Assembly (NCBI GenBank): GCA_934444645.1
Contig: CAKSCV010000001.1
Location: 186,001 to 250,000, forward strand
DNA length: 64,000 nucleotides
From: an uncultured Eubacteriales bacterium
GTDB taxonomy: Bacteria > Bacillota > Clostridia > Oscillospirales > CAG-382
Reading direction: 5' to 3'
Below are positions 35,480-44,583 of this stretch, one piece after another. How positions within the stretch are numbered: the stretch's first letter is position 1; every line of letters begins with the position of its first letter. The notes under the pieces are model-generated. The model did no database searches and had not been told where the DNA came from. It was given only the letters and a program-made list of their open reading frames with translations. Made by a program: the position numbers and the translations under genes.

Positions 35480-36271
35480 GTGGAAGACATTAAACTGTGG
35501 GAAAATGGAACACCCTATTACAATGCAGAATACGGACAGCCGGAAACGACGATAACGCCGTATCTTTTAGAGGATGATAACACCGATAAAGGCCTTGTCA
35601 TCGTGTGTCCGGGCGGCGGTTATTCGGGACGTGCCGGCCATGAGGGAAAACCGATTGCCGAGCTTTTGAACAAAGCCGGAATTTCGTCATTGGTTCTCAA
35701 TTACCGCGTTGCGCCTTACAAACACCCGGCAGAGCTTTCCGACGCGAACCGCGCGGTTCGCTTTGCACGCTATCATGCCAAAGAATGGGGCGTAAACCCG
35801 GAAAAAATCGGTATTTTAGGCTTTTCCGCCGGCGGCCACCTTGCTGTGAGCACTTGTGAGCATTATGACAGCGGCAAAACCGACGGAGACGCCATCGACC
35901 GCGTTTCCAGCCGCCCGAATGCCGGAATCTTCTGCTATCCGGTGGTTACCATGAAAGAATATACGCACAAAGGCTCAAAGGATAACCTGCTCGGACCGAA
36001 TCCTGACCCGAAATTAGTCGATAAAATGTCCGGCGAATGCAGCGTTCCGGACGATTGTCCGCCTGCGTTTATCTGGCATACGGCGGACGATACCTGCGTG
36101 GATGTCAACAACAGCCTGCTTCTTGCACAGGCACTTCATGCCAAAAAGATTCCGTTTGAAATGCATATTTTCCCGAACGGCAACCATGGCAGAGGCTTGG
36201 CAGAGGATGTGGAAGGCACCTGCCAATGGGGACAGCTTATGATTAATTGGCTGAAGACAATGAAGTTCTGA
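35480..36271 (+). CDS. Alpha/beta hydrolase, esterase/acetylhydrolase type
   Basis: A 263-residue cytosolic hydrolase. The oxyanion-hole motif is VCPGGGYSGRAGHEG, the nucleophile elbow GFSAGGHLA (about residues 113-121), the likely acid lies in WHTADDTCVDV and the His in FPNGNHGRGLA. This set is typical of BD-FAE/acetyl-xylan-esterase-like proteins that remove acetyl groups from sugars. No signal peptide is seen, so it would act on imported acetylated oligosaccharides or another ester. The GTG start has AAAAGGAAG about 10 bases upstream. It closes the aminotransferase-purB group, followed by a terminator. Confidence 0.82.
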   Translation: MEDIKLWENGTPYYNAEYGQPETTITPYLLEDDNTDKGLVIVCPGGGYSGRAGHEGKPIAELLNKAGISSLVLNYRVAPYKHPAELSDANRAVRFARYHAKEWGVNPEKIGILGFSAGGHLAVSTCEHYDSGKTDGDAIDRVSSRPNAGIFCYPVVTMKEYTHKGSKDNLLGPNPDPKLVDKMSGECSVPDDCPPAFIWHTADDTCVDVNNSLLLAQALHAKKIPFEMHIFPNGNHGRGLAEDVEGTCQWGQLMINWLKTMKF

Positions 36272-36293
36272 CACAGTTCATATAATCTGACAA

Positions 36294-36328
36294 AAACCGT
36301 TTACCTTGTCTGGATAAACGGTTTTTTC
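36294..36328 (+). terminator. Terminator after the esterase gene
   Basis: AACCGTTTA (36295-36303) pairs with TAAACGGTT (36315-36323), followed by T6. The A-run on the other side makes it usable by the convergent pepT as well. Confidence 0.8.
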
Positions 36329-36338
36329 GTGCAGTAAA

Positions 36339-37517
36339 CTAAGCTTCACTTGCTGATACAAGCTTGACCAAAACCTCAGTCATCTTTTCTAAAGCCTTGA
36401 CGGGAATGGCCTCATAAATGCTGTGAAAGCCCATGCCGCCTGTGGAAAGGTTGGGACAGGGAAGCCCTTCAAAGCTGAGCCTTGCTCCGTCCGTGCCGCC
36501 GCGAATGGCGGTGATTTCCGGCGTAACGCCGCATGCGCGCATCGCGTTTTCGGCACGCTTTACAATTTCCGGATATTTGTCAATAATCACGCGCATATTG
36601 CGGTAGCTGTCCGTGACAGTCAAATCAAACGTATTTTCGCCGTATTTGCGGTTTAGATAACGAACTGTATCGGCTATAAACGCTTTGCGCTTTTCAAACA
36701 TTTCATCGCTGTGGTCGCGAATGAGCATATGCAAAGAAGCCGTCGTTTCGTCGCCTTCAACCGCATTGATGTGGTAAAAGCCTTCATAGCCCTCGGTGTG
36801 AGCAGGTGTTTCAGCCGGCGGCAAAAGCGCGATAAACTCATGCAAAAACAGAATGGCGTTTCGCATCTTATTTTTTGCCGAGCCGGGATGGGTGTTAATG
36901 CCGTGGACGATGAGTTTTACCGACGCGGCGTTGAAGTTTTCGCATTCAATCCCGCCTAATTCGCCGCCGTCAACCGTGTAAGCATACACGGCGTCAAAGC
37001 GTTCAAAATCAAACTTGTCCGCGCCGCGTCCGATCTCCTCGTCGGGCGTAAAGCAAATGCTGATTTGACCGTGCTTGACGGTTTTATCTTTCATAAGTGC
37101 GTCACACGCGGCGATGATTTCGGCAACACCGGCTTTGTCATCCGCACCTAAAAGCGTGGTGTGGTCGGTGACAATCAGCTGTTCGTCGTGGTAACGCTTG
37201 TCAACCATAGGCGCATTATTTCCGTCAAACGTGATAATCTGTGGTTTTACGTCTTTGCCGCTTACATCGGGAGAGGTATCCATATGTGCGATAAGGCCGA
37301 TTTTCGGAACATTTTCCATACCCGTGCTTGCCGGCACATGCCCGTATACATAGCCGTTTTCGTCACGCATGGCATCGGTTAGCCCGATGTCTTTTAATTC
37401 TTTCACCAAATAGTCGGCAAGTATCAGCTGTTTTGCTGTGGAAGGGCAGGTATCGCTTGTTTCGTCGGAAGTTGTGTCAAAGGTCACATAGGTTAAGAAT
37501 CTGTCGATTACTGTCAT
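36339..37517 (-). CDS. pepT: Peptidase T (tripeptide aminopeptidase)
   Basis: A 392-residue M20-family zinc exopeptidase. IDRFLTYVTFDTTSDE at the N-terminus, IAHMDTSPDVSG (first metal His/Asp), LGADDKAGVAEI, TPDEEIGRGADKF (catalytic Glu) and RGGTDGARLSFEGLPCPNLSTGG match PepT along its length. It removes the N-terminal residue from tripeptides in the cytosol. It is the last gene of the peptide island. GGAGG precedes the ATG. Confidence 0.95.
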   Translation of the reverse strand: MTVIDRFLTYVTFDTTSDETSDTCPSTAKQLILADYLVKELKDIGLTDAMRDENGYVYGHVPASTGMENVPKIGLIAHMDTSPDVSGKDVKPQIITFDGNNAPMVDKRYHDEQLIVTDHTTLLGADDKAGVAEIIAACDALMKDKTVKHGQISICFTPDEEIGRGADKFDFERFDAVYAYTVDGGELGGIECENFNAASVKLIVHGINTHPGSAKNKMRNAILFLHEFIALLPPAETPAHTEGYEGFYHINAVEGDETTASLHMLIRDHSDEMFEKRKAFIADTVRYLNRKYGENTFDLTVTDSYRNMRVIIDKYPEIVKRAENAMRACGVTPEITAIRGGTDGARLSFEGLPCPNLSTGGMGFHSIYEAIPVKALEKMTEVLVKLVSASEA

Positions 37518-37559
37518 GGTGTTCCTCCGAATTTCAGAATTTTTGCGTGTTTGCTGAAA

Positions 37560-37591
37560 CCGCCCACGTCACCGGTAAGCGACGTGGGCGG
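37560..37591 (-). other. GC-rich hairpin between oppA and pepT
   Basis: CCGCCCACGTC (37560-37570) and GACGTGGGCGG (37581-37591) form an 11-bp stem with no T-tract after it. In the 96-base oppA-pepT gap, it may protect the abundant oppA message from decay rather than fully terminate transcription. Confidence 0.6.
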
Positions 37592-37613
37592 CGGTTATTT
37601 AGCGAATAGCTGA

Positions 37614-39296
37614 TTATTCAACGTAAGCGTACTGTAAGTACCAATAGCCGTACGGGCTGTGCCAGCTGCCTTTGAGCGACGGGCTCTGGAGCCAGAAGTC
37701 GTTGTAGTAAGCAACCGGAATGAAAGCATAATCTTCCATAGCGATCTTTTCAGCAGCGTGAAGCTGTGCAAAGTGCTCAGCCGGATCAGCAACCTTGGAA
37801 GCGTCGATAGCGGCATCAAATTCCGGATTGTTGTATTTACCGTCGTTGTTGCCGTTGGAGGAATAGAACAGTTCGATCATGTTGGAGGCATCGTTGTAGT
37901 CCATAACCCAACCGTTACGAGCCATTTCGTATTCACCGGCACGACGCTGCGGCGTGAAGGAGGCCCATTCAACCTTGTCGATGTTCAAGGTGATACCGAG
38001 TTCCTTGTAAGCCTGCTGTAAGTATTCGGCAAGCGGAATGTGGTAACCAGTTTCGTTGGTGGAGTAGGTGATGGTCGGGAAGCCTTCGCCGTTCGGATAA
38101 CCGGCTTCTGCAAGAGCAGCCTTAGCTTCTTCAAGGTCAGCAGCGAAATCCTCACCGATGTAGGTCTTGCCGCCGTTGGCAGCTTTGGAGTTGTCCAAAA
38201 ACATACCTTCTGCGTCAACAACACCCGGACCGACATAATTGTATGCCGGCGAATACGTTCCCTGCATAACAGTGTTTGCAACGTATTCACGGTCGATGGC
38301 GAGGGTGAGGGCCTTGCGGACGAGTGGATTCTGGAAAATTTCCTTGTTGAGGTTCATGCTGATGTAGTAGGTGCCGAGGATCGGATCAACATGGAAGTCT
38401 TCTTTGCCGGTGAGGCTCGGAATTTCTTCGGTCGGAACATCCTTGATGAGCTGAGCCGTGCCGCTGTTGTAAGCCGCAAACGAAGCGCTGGAATCTTCAA
38501 GAAGCAAGAACGTAAGAGTGTCGGTAACGATCTTGGAGTTATCCCAACCGCCGACATAGTTCGGGTTCTTCTTGCAAACGATGCGTTCGTTGGGCGTCCA
38601 TTCACTGATCATGTACGGACCGTTGCAAACGTAGGTTTCCGGCTTGACTGCCCAAGCATCGCCGTTTGCGGTGATGGTAGCTTCGTTGACCGGGCTGAGG
38701 GGAGCGAATGCGGCGAGCTTATCAAAGTAAGAGCAGGGATAAGCAAGAACGATGGTAAGAGTTTTGCCGTCTTCGCTTGCCTTAACGTTTAATAAATCCT
38801 TGTTCGGTTCGGTGGTGGGGTCGCCGGTATTGGGATCGGGATTGCCGCAAGCGTCGGCATAACCCTCAACCATACCGATAACAGTTTCTGCGTAGGGGGA
38901 TGCGAGGTCAAGATCGGTAAGACGTTTGAAGGCATATTCAAAGTCTTTTGCGGTAAGCTCAGAGCCGTCCGACCACTTAAGACCGTCACGCATGGTGAAG
39001 GTCCAGGTAAGACCGTCGTCGCTGACTTCCCATTTTTCTGCCTGACCGCCGACAACATTGTTGTCTTTGTCAATGATGAGAAGGGGTTCAAACAGGGTAA
39101 CAAGCATATTACCGCCGTCTACGGCACTGTTGAGTGCCGGGTCAAGAGTTTCGGGGTTCGGACCGATCTGTACGGTCACTGCCGAAGCCTTTGTTTTAGT
39201 GTCGTCTTCTTTCTTTCCGCAAGCCGTCATGCCGACGAGCATGGAGGAGGAGAGAGTCAGAGCCATAACAATTGCCGCTATTCTCTTGAGTTTCAT
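37614..39296 (-). CDS. oppA: Peptide ABC transporter substrate-binding lipoprotein
   Basis: A 560-residue family-5 binding protein. A lipoprotein signal (KLKRIAAIVMALTLSSSML, then VGMTACGKK with the lipobox Cys near residue 26) anchors it outside the membrane. VTVQIGPNPETLDPALNSAVDGG and WTFTMRDGLKWSDGSELTAKDFEYAFKR are typical OppA/DppA pieces. It feeds peptides to the OppBCDF complex encoded just upstream; 91 bases separate it from oppF. A separately processed or re-initiated transcript is possible, as binding proteins are needed in excess. Confidence 0.95.
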   Translation of the reverse strand: MKLKRIAAIVMALTLSSSMLVGMTACGKKEDDTKTKASAVTVQIGPNPETLDPALNSAVDGGNMLVTLFEPLLIIDKDNNVVGGQAEKWEVSDDGLTWTFTMRDGLKWSDGSELTAKDFEYAFKRLTDLDLASPYAETVIGMVEGYADACGNPDPNTGDPTTEPNKDLLNVKASEDGKTLTIVLAYPCSYFDKLAAFAPLSPVNEATITANGDAWAVKPETYVCNGPYMISEWTPNERIVCKKNPNYVGGWDNSKIVTDTLTFLLLEDSSASFAAYNSGTAQLIKDVPTEEIPSLTGKEDFHVDPILGTYYISMNLNKEIFQNPLVRKALTLAIDREYVANTVMQGTYSPAYNYVGPGVVDAEGMFLDNSKAANGGKTYIGEDFAADLEEAKAALAEAGYPNGEGFPTITYSTNETGYHIPLAEYLQQAYKELGITLNIDKVEWASFTPQRRAGEYEMARNGWVMDYNDASNMIELFYSSNGNNDGKYNNPEFDAAIDASKVADPAEHFAQLHAAEKIAMEDYAFIPVAYYNDFWLQSPSLKGSWHSPYGYWYLQYAYVE

Positions 39297-39387
39297 GGAA
39301 TCGCCTCTTTCTTAAAATTTACGGCTTTTGCCGCATGAATTTATATCCACCGCCCGTCGGACGGATAGATAACAAAGGTGTCGCGAT

Positions 39388-40380
39388 TTAGTGGACTTTA
39401 TGCAGATTGTGACAAGCCACAAAATGCCCCGGTGACACTTCGGTAAGCTGCGGGCAAACGGCCGCGCACTCTTCCGTGGCATACGGGCATCTTGTGCGGA
39501 ACCGGCAGCCGCTCGGCGGATTTAAGGGGCTGGGGACATCGCCTTGCAGCGGAATGCGCTTGGAAGTGCGCGCCGTGATCGGGTCGGCTTCGGGGATGGC
39601 CGAAATCAGGCTTTTGGTATACGGATGCAGGCTGTGCGAAATCAGTTCGAAGCTTTCGGCAAGCTCGACAAGCTTTCCTAAGTACATAACGCCGATTCGG
39701 TCAGAAATGTGACGCACAATGCTTAAGTCGTGTGCAATGAATAAATAGGTCAGACCGAGGTCATGCTGCAGATCCTCAAACATGTTGACAACCTGTGCCT
39801 GAATCGAAACGTCGAGTGCCGAGACCGGCTCGTCGCACACAATGAATTCGGGATTTACGGCAAGCGCACGGGCAATGCCGACACGCTGACGCTGACCGCC
39901 GGAGAATTCGTGCGGATAGCGGTTGGCGTGCTCGCTGTTTAAGCCGACGCGCTCCAAAAGCGAAATAATGCGGTCGCGGCGTTCATTTTTGTTTGCGGCA
40001 AGCTTGTGAATATCGATGGCTTCACCGACAATGTCGCCAATGGTCATGCGCGGGTCAAGACTGGCATACGGGTCTTGGAACACCATCTGCATCTTGCGGC
40101 GATAGGGGAGCATATCGACGGCGGTATGGCTTGCTTTGTCAGAAATCACGTTTCCGTCGTAAATAATGGTTCCGTCGGTCGGCTCGTACAAACGCAAAAG
40201 CGTACGTCCGACAGTGGTTTTTCCGCAGCCGGATTCACCGACAAGGCCCAACGTTTCGCCATGGTAAATGTAGAACGAAACATCATCCACGGCCTGCACA
40301 AACTGCTTGCGGCGGCCTCCTTTGACCGGAAAGTACTGCTGTAAGTGCTGTACTTCGACTAATTTTTTCTGCTCACTCAC
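39388..40380 (-). CDS. oppF: Oligopeptide ABC transporter ATPase, OppF
   Basis: A 330-residue ATPase: Walker A GESGCGKTT, signature FSGGQRQRVGIARALA, Walker B FIVCDEPVSALD, and the C-terminal Opp/Dpp extension with Cys residues (GCRFRTRCPYATEEC) that may bind an Fe-S cluster, as described for DppD/OppD homologues. The start is the GTG at 40380, with AAGGAG 9 bases upstream. It overlaps the oppD stop by 8 bases, so translation is coupled. An upstream frame extension lies within oppD and is ignored. Confidence 0.95.
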   Translation of the reverse strand: MSEQKKLVEVQHLQQYFPVKGGRRKQFVQAVDDVSFYIYHGETLGLVGESGCGKTTVGRTLLRLYEPTDGTIIYDGNVISDKASHTAVDMLPYRRKMQMVFQDPYASLDPRMTIGDIVGEAIDIHKLAANKNERRDRIISLLERVGLNSEHANRYPHEFSGGQRQRVGIARALAVNPEFIVCDEPVSALDVSIQAQVVNMFEDLQHDLGLTYLFIAHDLSIVRHISDRIGVMYLGKLVELAESFELISHSLHPYTKSLISAIPEADPITARTSKRIPLQGDVPSPLNPPSGCRFRTRCPYATEECAAVCPQLTEVSPGHFVACHNLHKVH

Positions 40381-41386
40381 CGACAGTCTCTCCTTTCTCC
40401 GCGGCTTGCTTCTGCAATAGCCAGCAATGGCTGTAATGCGTTTCGGATAATTCCGTTTTGGGAGGCATCCGGTCAAGGCATACCTTCATGCAGGCGCGGC
40501 AGCGCGGTGCAAACGGACATCCTGCAGGCGGATTGAGAAGATCCACCGGCTGTCCTTCGATCGGGATCAAGCGTTCGGTCTGCTCGACATTTAGCTTCGG
40601 AATGGAGCGGATCAGACCTTTGGTGTATTCGTGGCACGGGTTGTAGAAAATCTCATCAGCCGTACCGTATTCTACAATGTGACCGGCATACATAACGGCG
40701 ATTTTTTCGCACATGCTTGCCACAACGCCGAGGTCATGCGTGATCATGATAATACTCATGCCGAGCTTTTGGCGCAGCTCCTGCATCAGTTCCAAAATCT
40801 GTGCCTGGATGGTCACGTCGAGTGCCGTGGTCGGCTCATCGGCGATAAGCAGCTTCGGCTCGCAGGCGAGCGCGATGGCAATCATCACGCGCTGACGCAT
40901 ACCGCCGGAAAGCTCATGCGGATATTGCTTCAACCGCTTTTCCGGTTCGGTGATACCGACAAGCTCAATTAACTCTCGGGCGCGTTCATATGCTTCTTTT
41001 TTGGATTTTCCGGTGTGAAGGCGAATAACTTCGATAATTTGGTTGCCGATTGTGTAAACCGGATTAAGGCTGGTCATCGGATCTTGGAAAATGATGGATA
41101 CTTCGTTTCCGCGGATCTTGCGCATTTCTTTTTCGGTCATCTTGTCAATCTGATGACCGTTAAACCAGATAGAACCGCCGACAAGCTTGCCTGGGTAAGC
41201 GGTAAGCCCCATAACCGAATAGGCGGTGACCGATTTACCGGAGCCGGATTCACCGACAATACCGAGCACTTCTCCTTCGTTCATGGAGAAGGATACGCCG
41301 TTTAAGGCCTTGACTTCACCGGCCGGTGTGAAGAACGAGAGTCTTTCGTCTTTAATGTCCAATAATTTATTACTCATACGTCTCAT
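40373..41386 (-). CDS. oppD: Oligopeptide ABC transporter ATPase, OppD
   Basis: A 337-residue ATPase: Walker A GESGSGKS, signature LSGGMRQRVMIAIALA, Walker B LLIADEPTTALD, H-loop MITHDLG, and the C-terminal Cys motif GCPFAPRCRACMKVC. It pairs with OppF to power peptide uptake. Two Mets (41386 and 41377) are possible starts; AGAGG lies 3 bases before the first and 12 before the second, so neither is clearly better. It follows oppC by 7 bases. Confidence 0.95.
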   Translation of the reverse strand: MRRMSNKLLDIKDERLSFFTPAGEVKALNGVSFSMNEGEVLGIVGESGSGKSVTAYSVMGLTAYPGKLVGGSIWFNGHQIDKMTEKEMRKIRGNEVSIIFQDPMTSLNPVYTIGNQIIEVIRLHTGKSKKEAYERARELIELVGITEPEKRLKQYPHELSGGMRQRVMIAIALACEPKLLIADEPTTALDVTIQAQILELMQELRQKLGMSIIMITHDLGVVASMCEKIAVMYAGHIVEYGTADEIFYNPCHEYTKGLIRSIPKLNVEQTERLIPIEGQPVDLLNPPAGCPFAPRCRACMKVCLDRMPPKTELSETHYSHCWLLQKQAAEKGETVGE

Positions 41387-41393
41387 TTTCCTC

Positions 41394-42434
41394 TCAGCTT
41401 TTTAGTTTCGGGTCAAAGGCATCACGCAGACCGTCGCCGAGAAGGTTGAAGGCCAAAATAATGACGCTGATGAGAATTGCCGGCATGAACAATAAGTGCG
41501 GATAGGTGTTCATGCCTTTTACGGCATCGGTAGCAAGCGAACCGAGCGAAGGCATCGGCGCTGATACGCCAAGCCCTAAGAAGCTGAGGTAGCTTTCGGT
41601 GAAAATGGCAGACGGAATCTGCAGCGTTGTGGTAACGATAAGCGTACCGATGCAGTTGGTGAGCAGATGCTTGCGGATAATGCGGGATTTTCCGGCACCC
41701 ATGGCACGTGCCGCCGTAACATATTCGGATTCTTTCAGAACCAGAATCTGTGAACGGGTAATGCGCGCCATGCCGACCCAGTATAACAGCACGAACACAA
41801 GAAAAATGGCAATCAAGTTCGGGCCGACCGTCTGCATCCATTTCAGACCCGGCAGCTGTGCCAATTCCTCTAACCGCGGCTTTAAAATGACAGACAGCAG
41901 AATGATAAGCAATACATCGGGAATGGTGTACAAAATATCGGTGATACGCATCATGATATTGTCTACCCAACCGCCGATAAAACCGGCAATTGCGCCATAG
42001 ACTGAACCGACGACAAGCACGAGAGCTGCGCAGATAAGGCCGACCGTCAGACTGATACGCGTGCCCATCATCAAACGGGCGGCAAAGTCGCGTCCTAATT
42101 TATCGGTGCCGCAAATGTGCGGAAAAACGCTTTCACCGGCATCGATGCGCGCCTGCTCGGCTGAACCGTAGGTGAAGGGCTTGAGATTTTCGCTGGTTTG
42201 AATCATCTGTTCGTAGCTGTAAGGCCAGAAGGAGGGAAGAATATAGGCGAAAATTATGACAATGATCACAAATACAAGGCTGACCATCGCCACTTTGTTC
42301 TTGCGCAGCCGGCGTAAACCGTCTTTCCAGAAGTTTACGCTTTCGCGCATGACGACAAGGCTTTGCTTTTCATCGGGAGAAGCGAGAGCGAAGTCATCCG
42401 GATTCAGATGAAGACTCGGAAATTTCTTGTTCAT
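41394..42434 (-). CDS. oppC: Peptide ABC transporter permease, OppC
   Basis: A 346-residue permease with an OppC-type N-terminal cytoplasmic segment (NFWKDGLRRLRKNKVAMVSL) and a first helix at about residues 50-70. The large extracellular loop with HICGTDKLGRDFAARLMMGTRISL is conserved in the family. The EAA loop reads EYVTAARAMGAGKSRIIRKHLL. It forms the membrane channel with OppB. Confidence 0.94.
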   Translation of the reverse strand: MNKKFPSLHLNPDDFALASPDEKQSLVVMRESVNFWKDGLRRLRKNKVAMVSLVFVIIVIIFAYILPSFWPYSYEQMIQTSENLKPFTYGSAEQARIDAGESVFPHICGTDKLGRDFAARLMMGTRISLTVGLICAALVLVVGSVYGAIAGFIGGWVDNIMMRITDILYTIPDVLLIILLSVILKPRLEELAQLPGLKWMQTVGPNLIAIFLVFVLLYWVGMARITRSQILVLKESEYVTAARAMGAGKSRIIRKHLLTNCIGTLIVTTTLQIPSAIFTESYLSFLGLGVSAPMPSLGSLATDAVKGMNTYPHLLFMPAILISVIILAFNLLGDGLRDAFDPKLKS

Positions 42435-42453
42435 AGGTTCTCTCTGCTGCTCC

Positions 42454-43371
42454 TTACTTCAATTTAATGCGTGGGTCGATGATTTTATAAAGAATATCGA
42501 CAATAACGTTGGCGGTAATGATCAAAGTGGCAAGCACAATGGTTGTTCCCATGATCATGGTGTAGTCACGCTTCGAGATGGCCGATACGAATTCGCCGCC
42601 AAGTCCCGGGATCGTGAAAATCTTTTCCACAACAAAGGAACCGGTCATGAGGTTGGCAAGCATCGGACCGACGTAGGTGATAACCGGCAATATGGCATTC
42701 CGAAGCGCGTGCTTGAACAGAATCTTGAAGTTGGAAAGCCCCTTTGCCTTTGCTGTGCGGATGTAATCCTGTCCCATGACGTCAAGAAGGCTGGAACGCA
42801 TAAGACGCGTGATATACGCCGTCGGATAAACGGCAAGTGCCGTTACCGGCATAATGTACGAGGCGGCGGTTCGAAGTCCGATGGTCGGCAACAGCTTCAA
42901 TTGGCTGCCGAACGTGTATAACAGGATAACACTGGTAATAAAGCTCGGAATGGCGATACCGCAGGTCATGAGAACGATGATGAAATTGTCTGCAAATTTG
43001 CCGCGGTTGTAGGCTGAAAGACATCCGAGCGGAATGCCGACTAAGAGGGCAACGGCAACGGCGATACCGGCAAGACCGGCGGAAACCGGAAATTTGGAGA
43101 AGATGATATCGGAAACCGTCTTGCCGCGCTGACGAAGACTGAGTCCCATATCGCCTTGAACAAAATCGGTGATATAGGTGATATAGCGTTCAAAGAGCGG
43201 CTTATCGAGGCCGTATTTGGCTTCCAAAGCCTTTTGTGCCGCCTTGCTGATGGATTTTTCGGCGACAAACGGCCCGCCGGGGACTAAGTTCATTAAGAAA
43301 AAGGTCAGCGTCGCGACAACGAAAATACTGAGTAGACCGAGTGCGATACGCTTGACAATATATTTTGTCAA
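42454..43371 (-). CDS. oppB: Peptide ABC transporter permease, OppB
   Basis: About 306 residues, starting at a TTG (43371) with AAGGAG 9 bases upstream. This gives the family-typical N-terminus (M)TKYIVKRIALGLLSIFVVA; the longer frame from an ATG at 43407 adds 12 residues not expected in OppB. The EAA loop is DYIRTAKAKGLSNFKILFKHALRNA. It is the first gene of the opp operon and has its own promoter at 43422-43450. Confidence 0.93.
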   Translation of the reverse strand: MTKYIVKRIALGLLSIFVVATLTFFLMNLVPGGPFVAEKSISKAAQKALEAKYGLDKPLFERYITYITDFVQGDMGLSLRQRGKTVSDIIFSKFPVSAGLAGIAVAVALLVGIPLGCLSAYNRGKFADNFIIVLMTCGIAIPSFITSVILLYTFGSQLKLLPTIGLRTAASYIMPVTALAVYPTAYITRLMRSSLLDVMGQDYIRTAKAKGLSNFKILFKHALRNAILPVITYVGPMLANLMTGSFVVEKIFTIPGLGGEFVSAISKRDYTMIMGTTIVLATLIITANVIVDILYKIIDPRIKLK

Positions 43372-43421
43372 CTGTTTCAGCTCCTTGATGTATTTTTGAC
43401 ATATCATTGAATTACTTGTGT

Positions 43422-43450
43422 ATTATAGCATAAACTGCAAAAAAATGCAA
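43422..43450 (-). promoter_or_regulatory. Promoter of the oppBCDFA operon
   Basis: On the minus strand TTGCAT (43450-43445), 17 bases, TATAAT (43427-43422), about 50 bases before the oppB TTG start. Confidence 0.7.
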
Positions 43451-43501
43451 TAGCTAAAAGCGAAAACCCTTACATTTTGGTGAAATTGCCTAAATCGGCA
43501 C

Positions 43502-44578
43502 TTACAGTATAATCAGCTCTTTCGGGCTGTACGTCAGGTTTTCACAGCCGTTTTCGGTGACATAAACCATGTCCTCGATACGAACGCCAAATTTGTTTTC
43601 CAGATAAATGCCCGGTTCGACGGTCATCACAGTGCCGGGAAGCAGTACCGTGTCGCACCGCATATTGAAATTCGGACGTTCATGAATTTCCACACCGACG
43701 CTGTGACCGAGACCGTGACCGAAGCAGCCTTCATAACCGGCGGAATAGATGATGTCGCGCGCCACTTTGTCTATATCCTTACAGACAAGTCCCGGACGAA
43801 CGGCGTCCAGAGCGGCAAGCTGCGCCTTCAGAACGGTGTCGTAGACGGCTTTTTGTTCGTCGGAAATGCTCCCGACAGCAACCGTGCGCGTCATATCCGA
43901 ATGATAGCCGCCGACAATTGCGCCGAAATCCATGGTAACAAAATCGCCGCATTCGATCTTCTTGTCGGTCGGCACGCCGTGCGGCAGGGAGGAGTTCTTG
44001 CCGGAAACAACGATAAAATCAAACGAAACGCCTTCCGAGCCGAGCTTGCGCATATAGAATTCCATGTCTAACATAACGTCTTTTTCGGTGCGCCCTGCAG
44101 CAATGCGCTCCAAAATGTAGGTGAAGGTATCGTCGGTCATTTTTTGTGCTTCCTTTATAAGGGAAAGCTCTTTTGAATTTTTGATGCTGCGCAAGTCGCG
44201 GATCAGAATATCAAATTTATCGGAATCGGAGACCTTTACTTGGGAGCTTGCCAGCGTTTCGGATAAGCGCTTGGCAAAATCGAGGGAGGTCTTTTCGCTT
44301 TCGACATACAGCGTTTGAATGCCGTTTGCTTCGCATAACTCTTTGATTTCGTCGAGCGGCGAAGAGGATAAGCGAACGTCACAGCTGTCAACAATCTGCT
44401 TCGCCTTTTCCACGTAACGGAAATCGATCAAAAACACTGCGGTATCCCGTGCAATAAACACAAAACCGTCGCTGGTTTCAAAACCGGTCAGGTAAAAACG
44501 GTTGGGAATGCTTGCCACAAGCAAGGCATCGTTTGCGCCAAGCTCTTTTTGAATCTGTTTGATAGCTTCTTTTGTCAT
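43502..44578 (-). CDS. pepP: Xaa-Pro aminopeptidase (M24 family)
   Basis: A 358-residue pita-bread metallopeptidase that cleaves N-terminal residues before proline. All five metal-ligand regions are visible: MDFGAIVGGYHSDMTRTVAV (two Asp), CFGHGLGHSVGVEIHE (His), TVEPGIYLEN (Glu) and GVRIEDMVYV (Glu). The N-terminal creatinase-like domain (residues 1-120) is present. The ATG at 44578 has AAAGGAGC upstream and starts 5 bases after the pepD stop, so the two are one operon; a longer frame (to 44674) runs inside pepD and is rejected. Confidence 0.93.
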   Translation of the reverse strand: MTKEAIKQIQKELGANDALLVASIPNRFYLTGFETSDGFVFIARDTAVFLIDFRYVEKAKQIVDSCDVRLSSSPLDEIKELCEANGIQTLYVESEKTSLDFAKRLSETLASSQVKVSDSDKFDILIRDLRSIKNSKELSLIKEAQKMTDDTFTYILERIAAGRTEKDVMLDMEFYMRKLGSEGVSFDFIVVSGKNSSLPHGVPTDKKIECGDFVTMDFGAIVGGYHSDMTRTVAVGSISDEQKAVYDTVLKAQLAALDAVRPGLVCKDIDKVARDIIYSAGYEGCFGHGLGHSVGVEIHERPNFNMRCDTVLLPGTVMTVEPGIYLENKFGVRIEDMVYVTENGCENLTYSPKELIIL

Positions 44579-44583
44579 CGTTT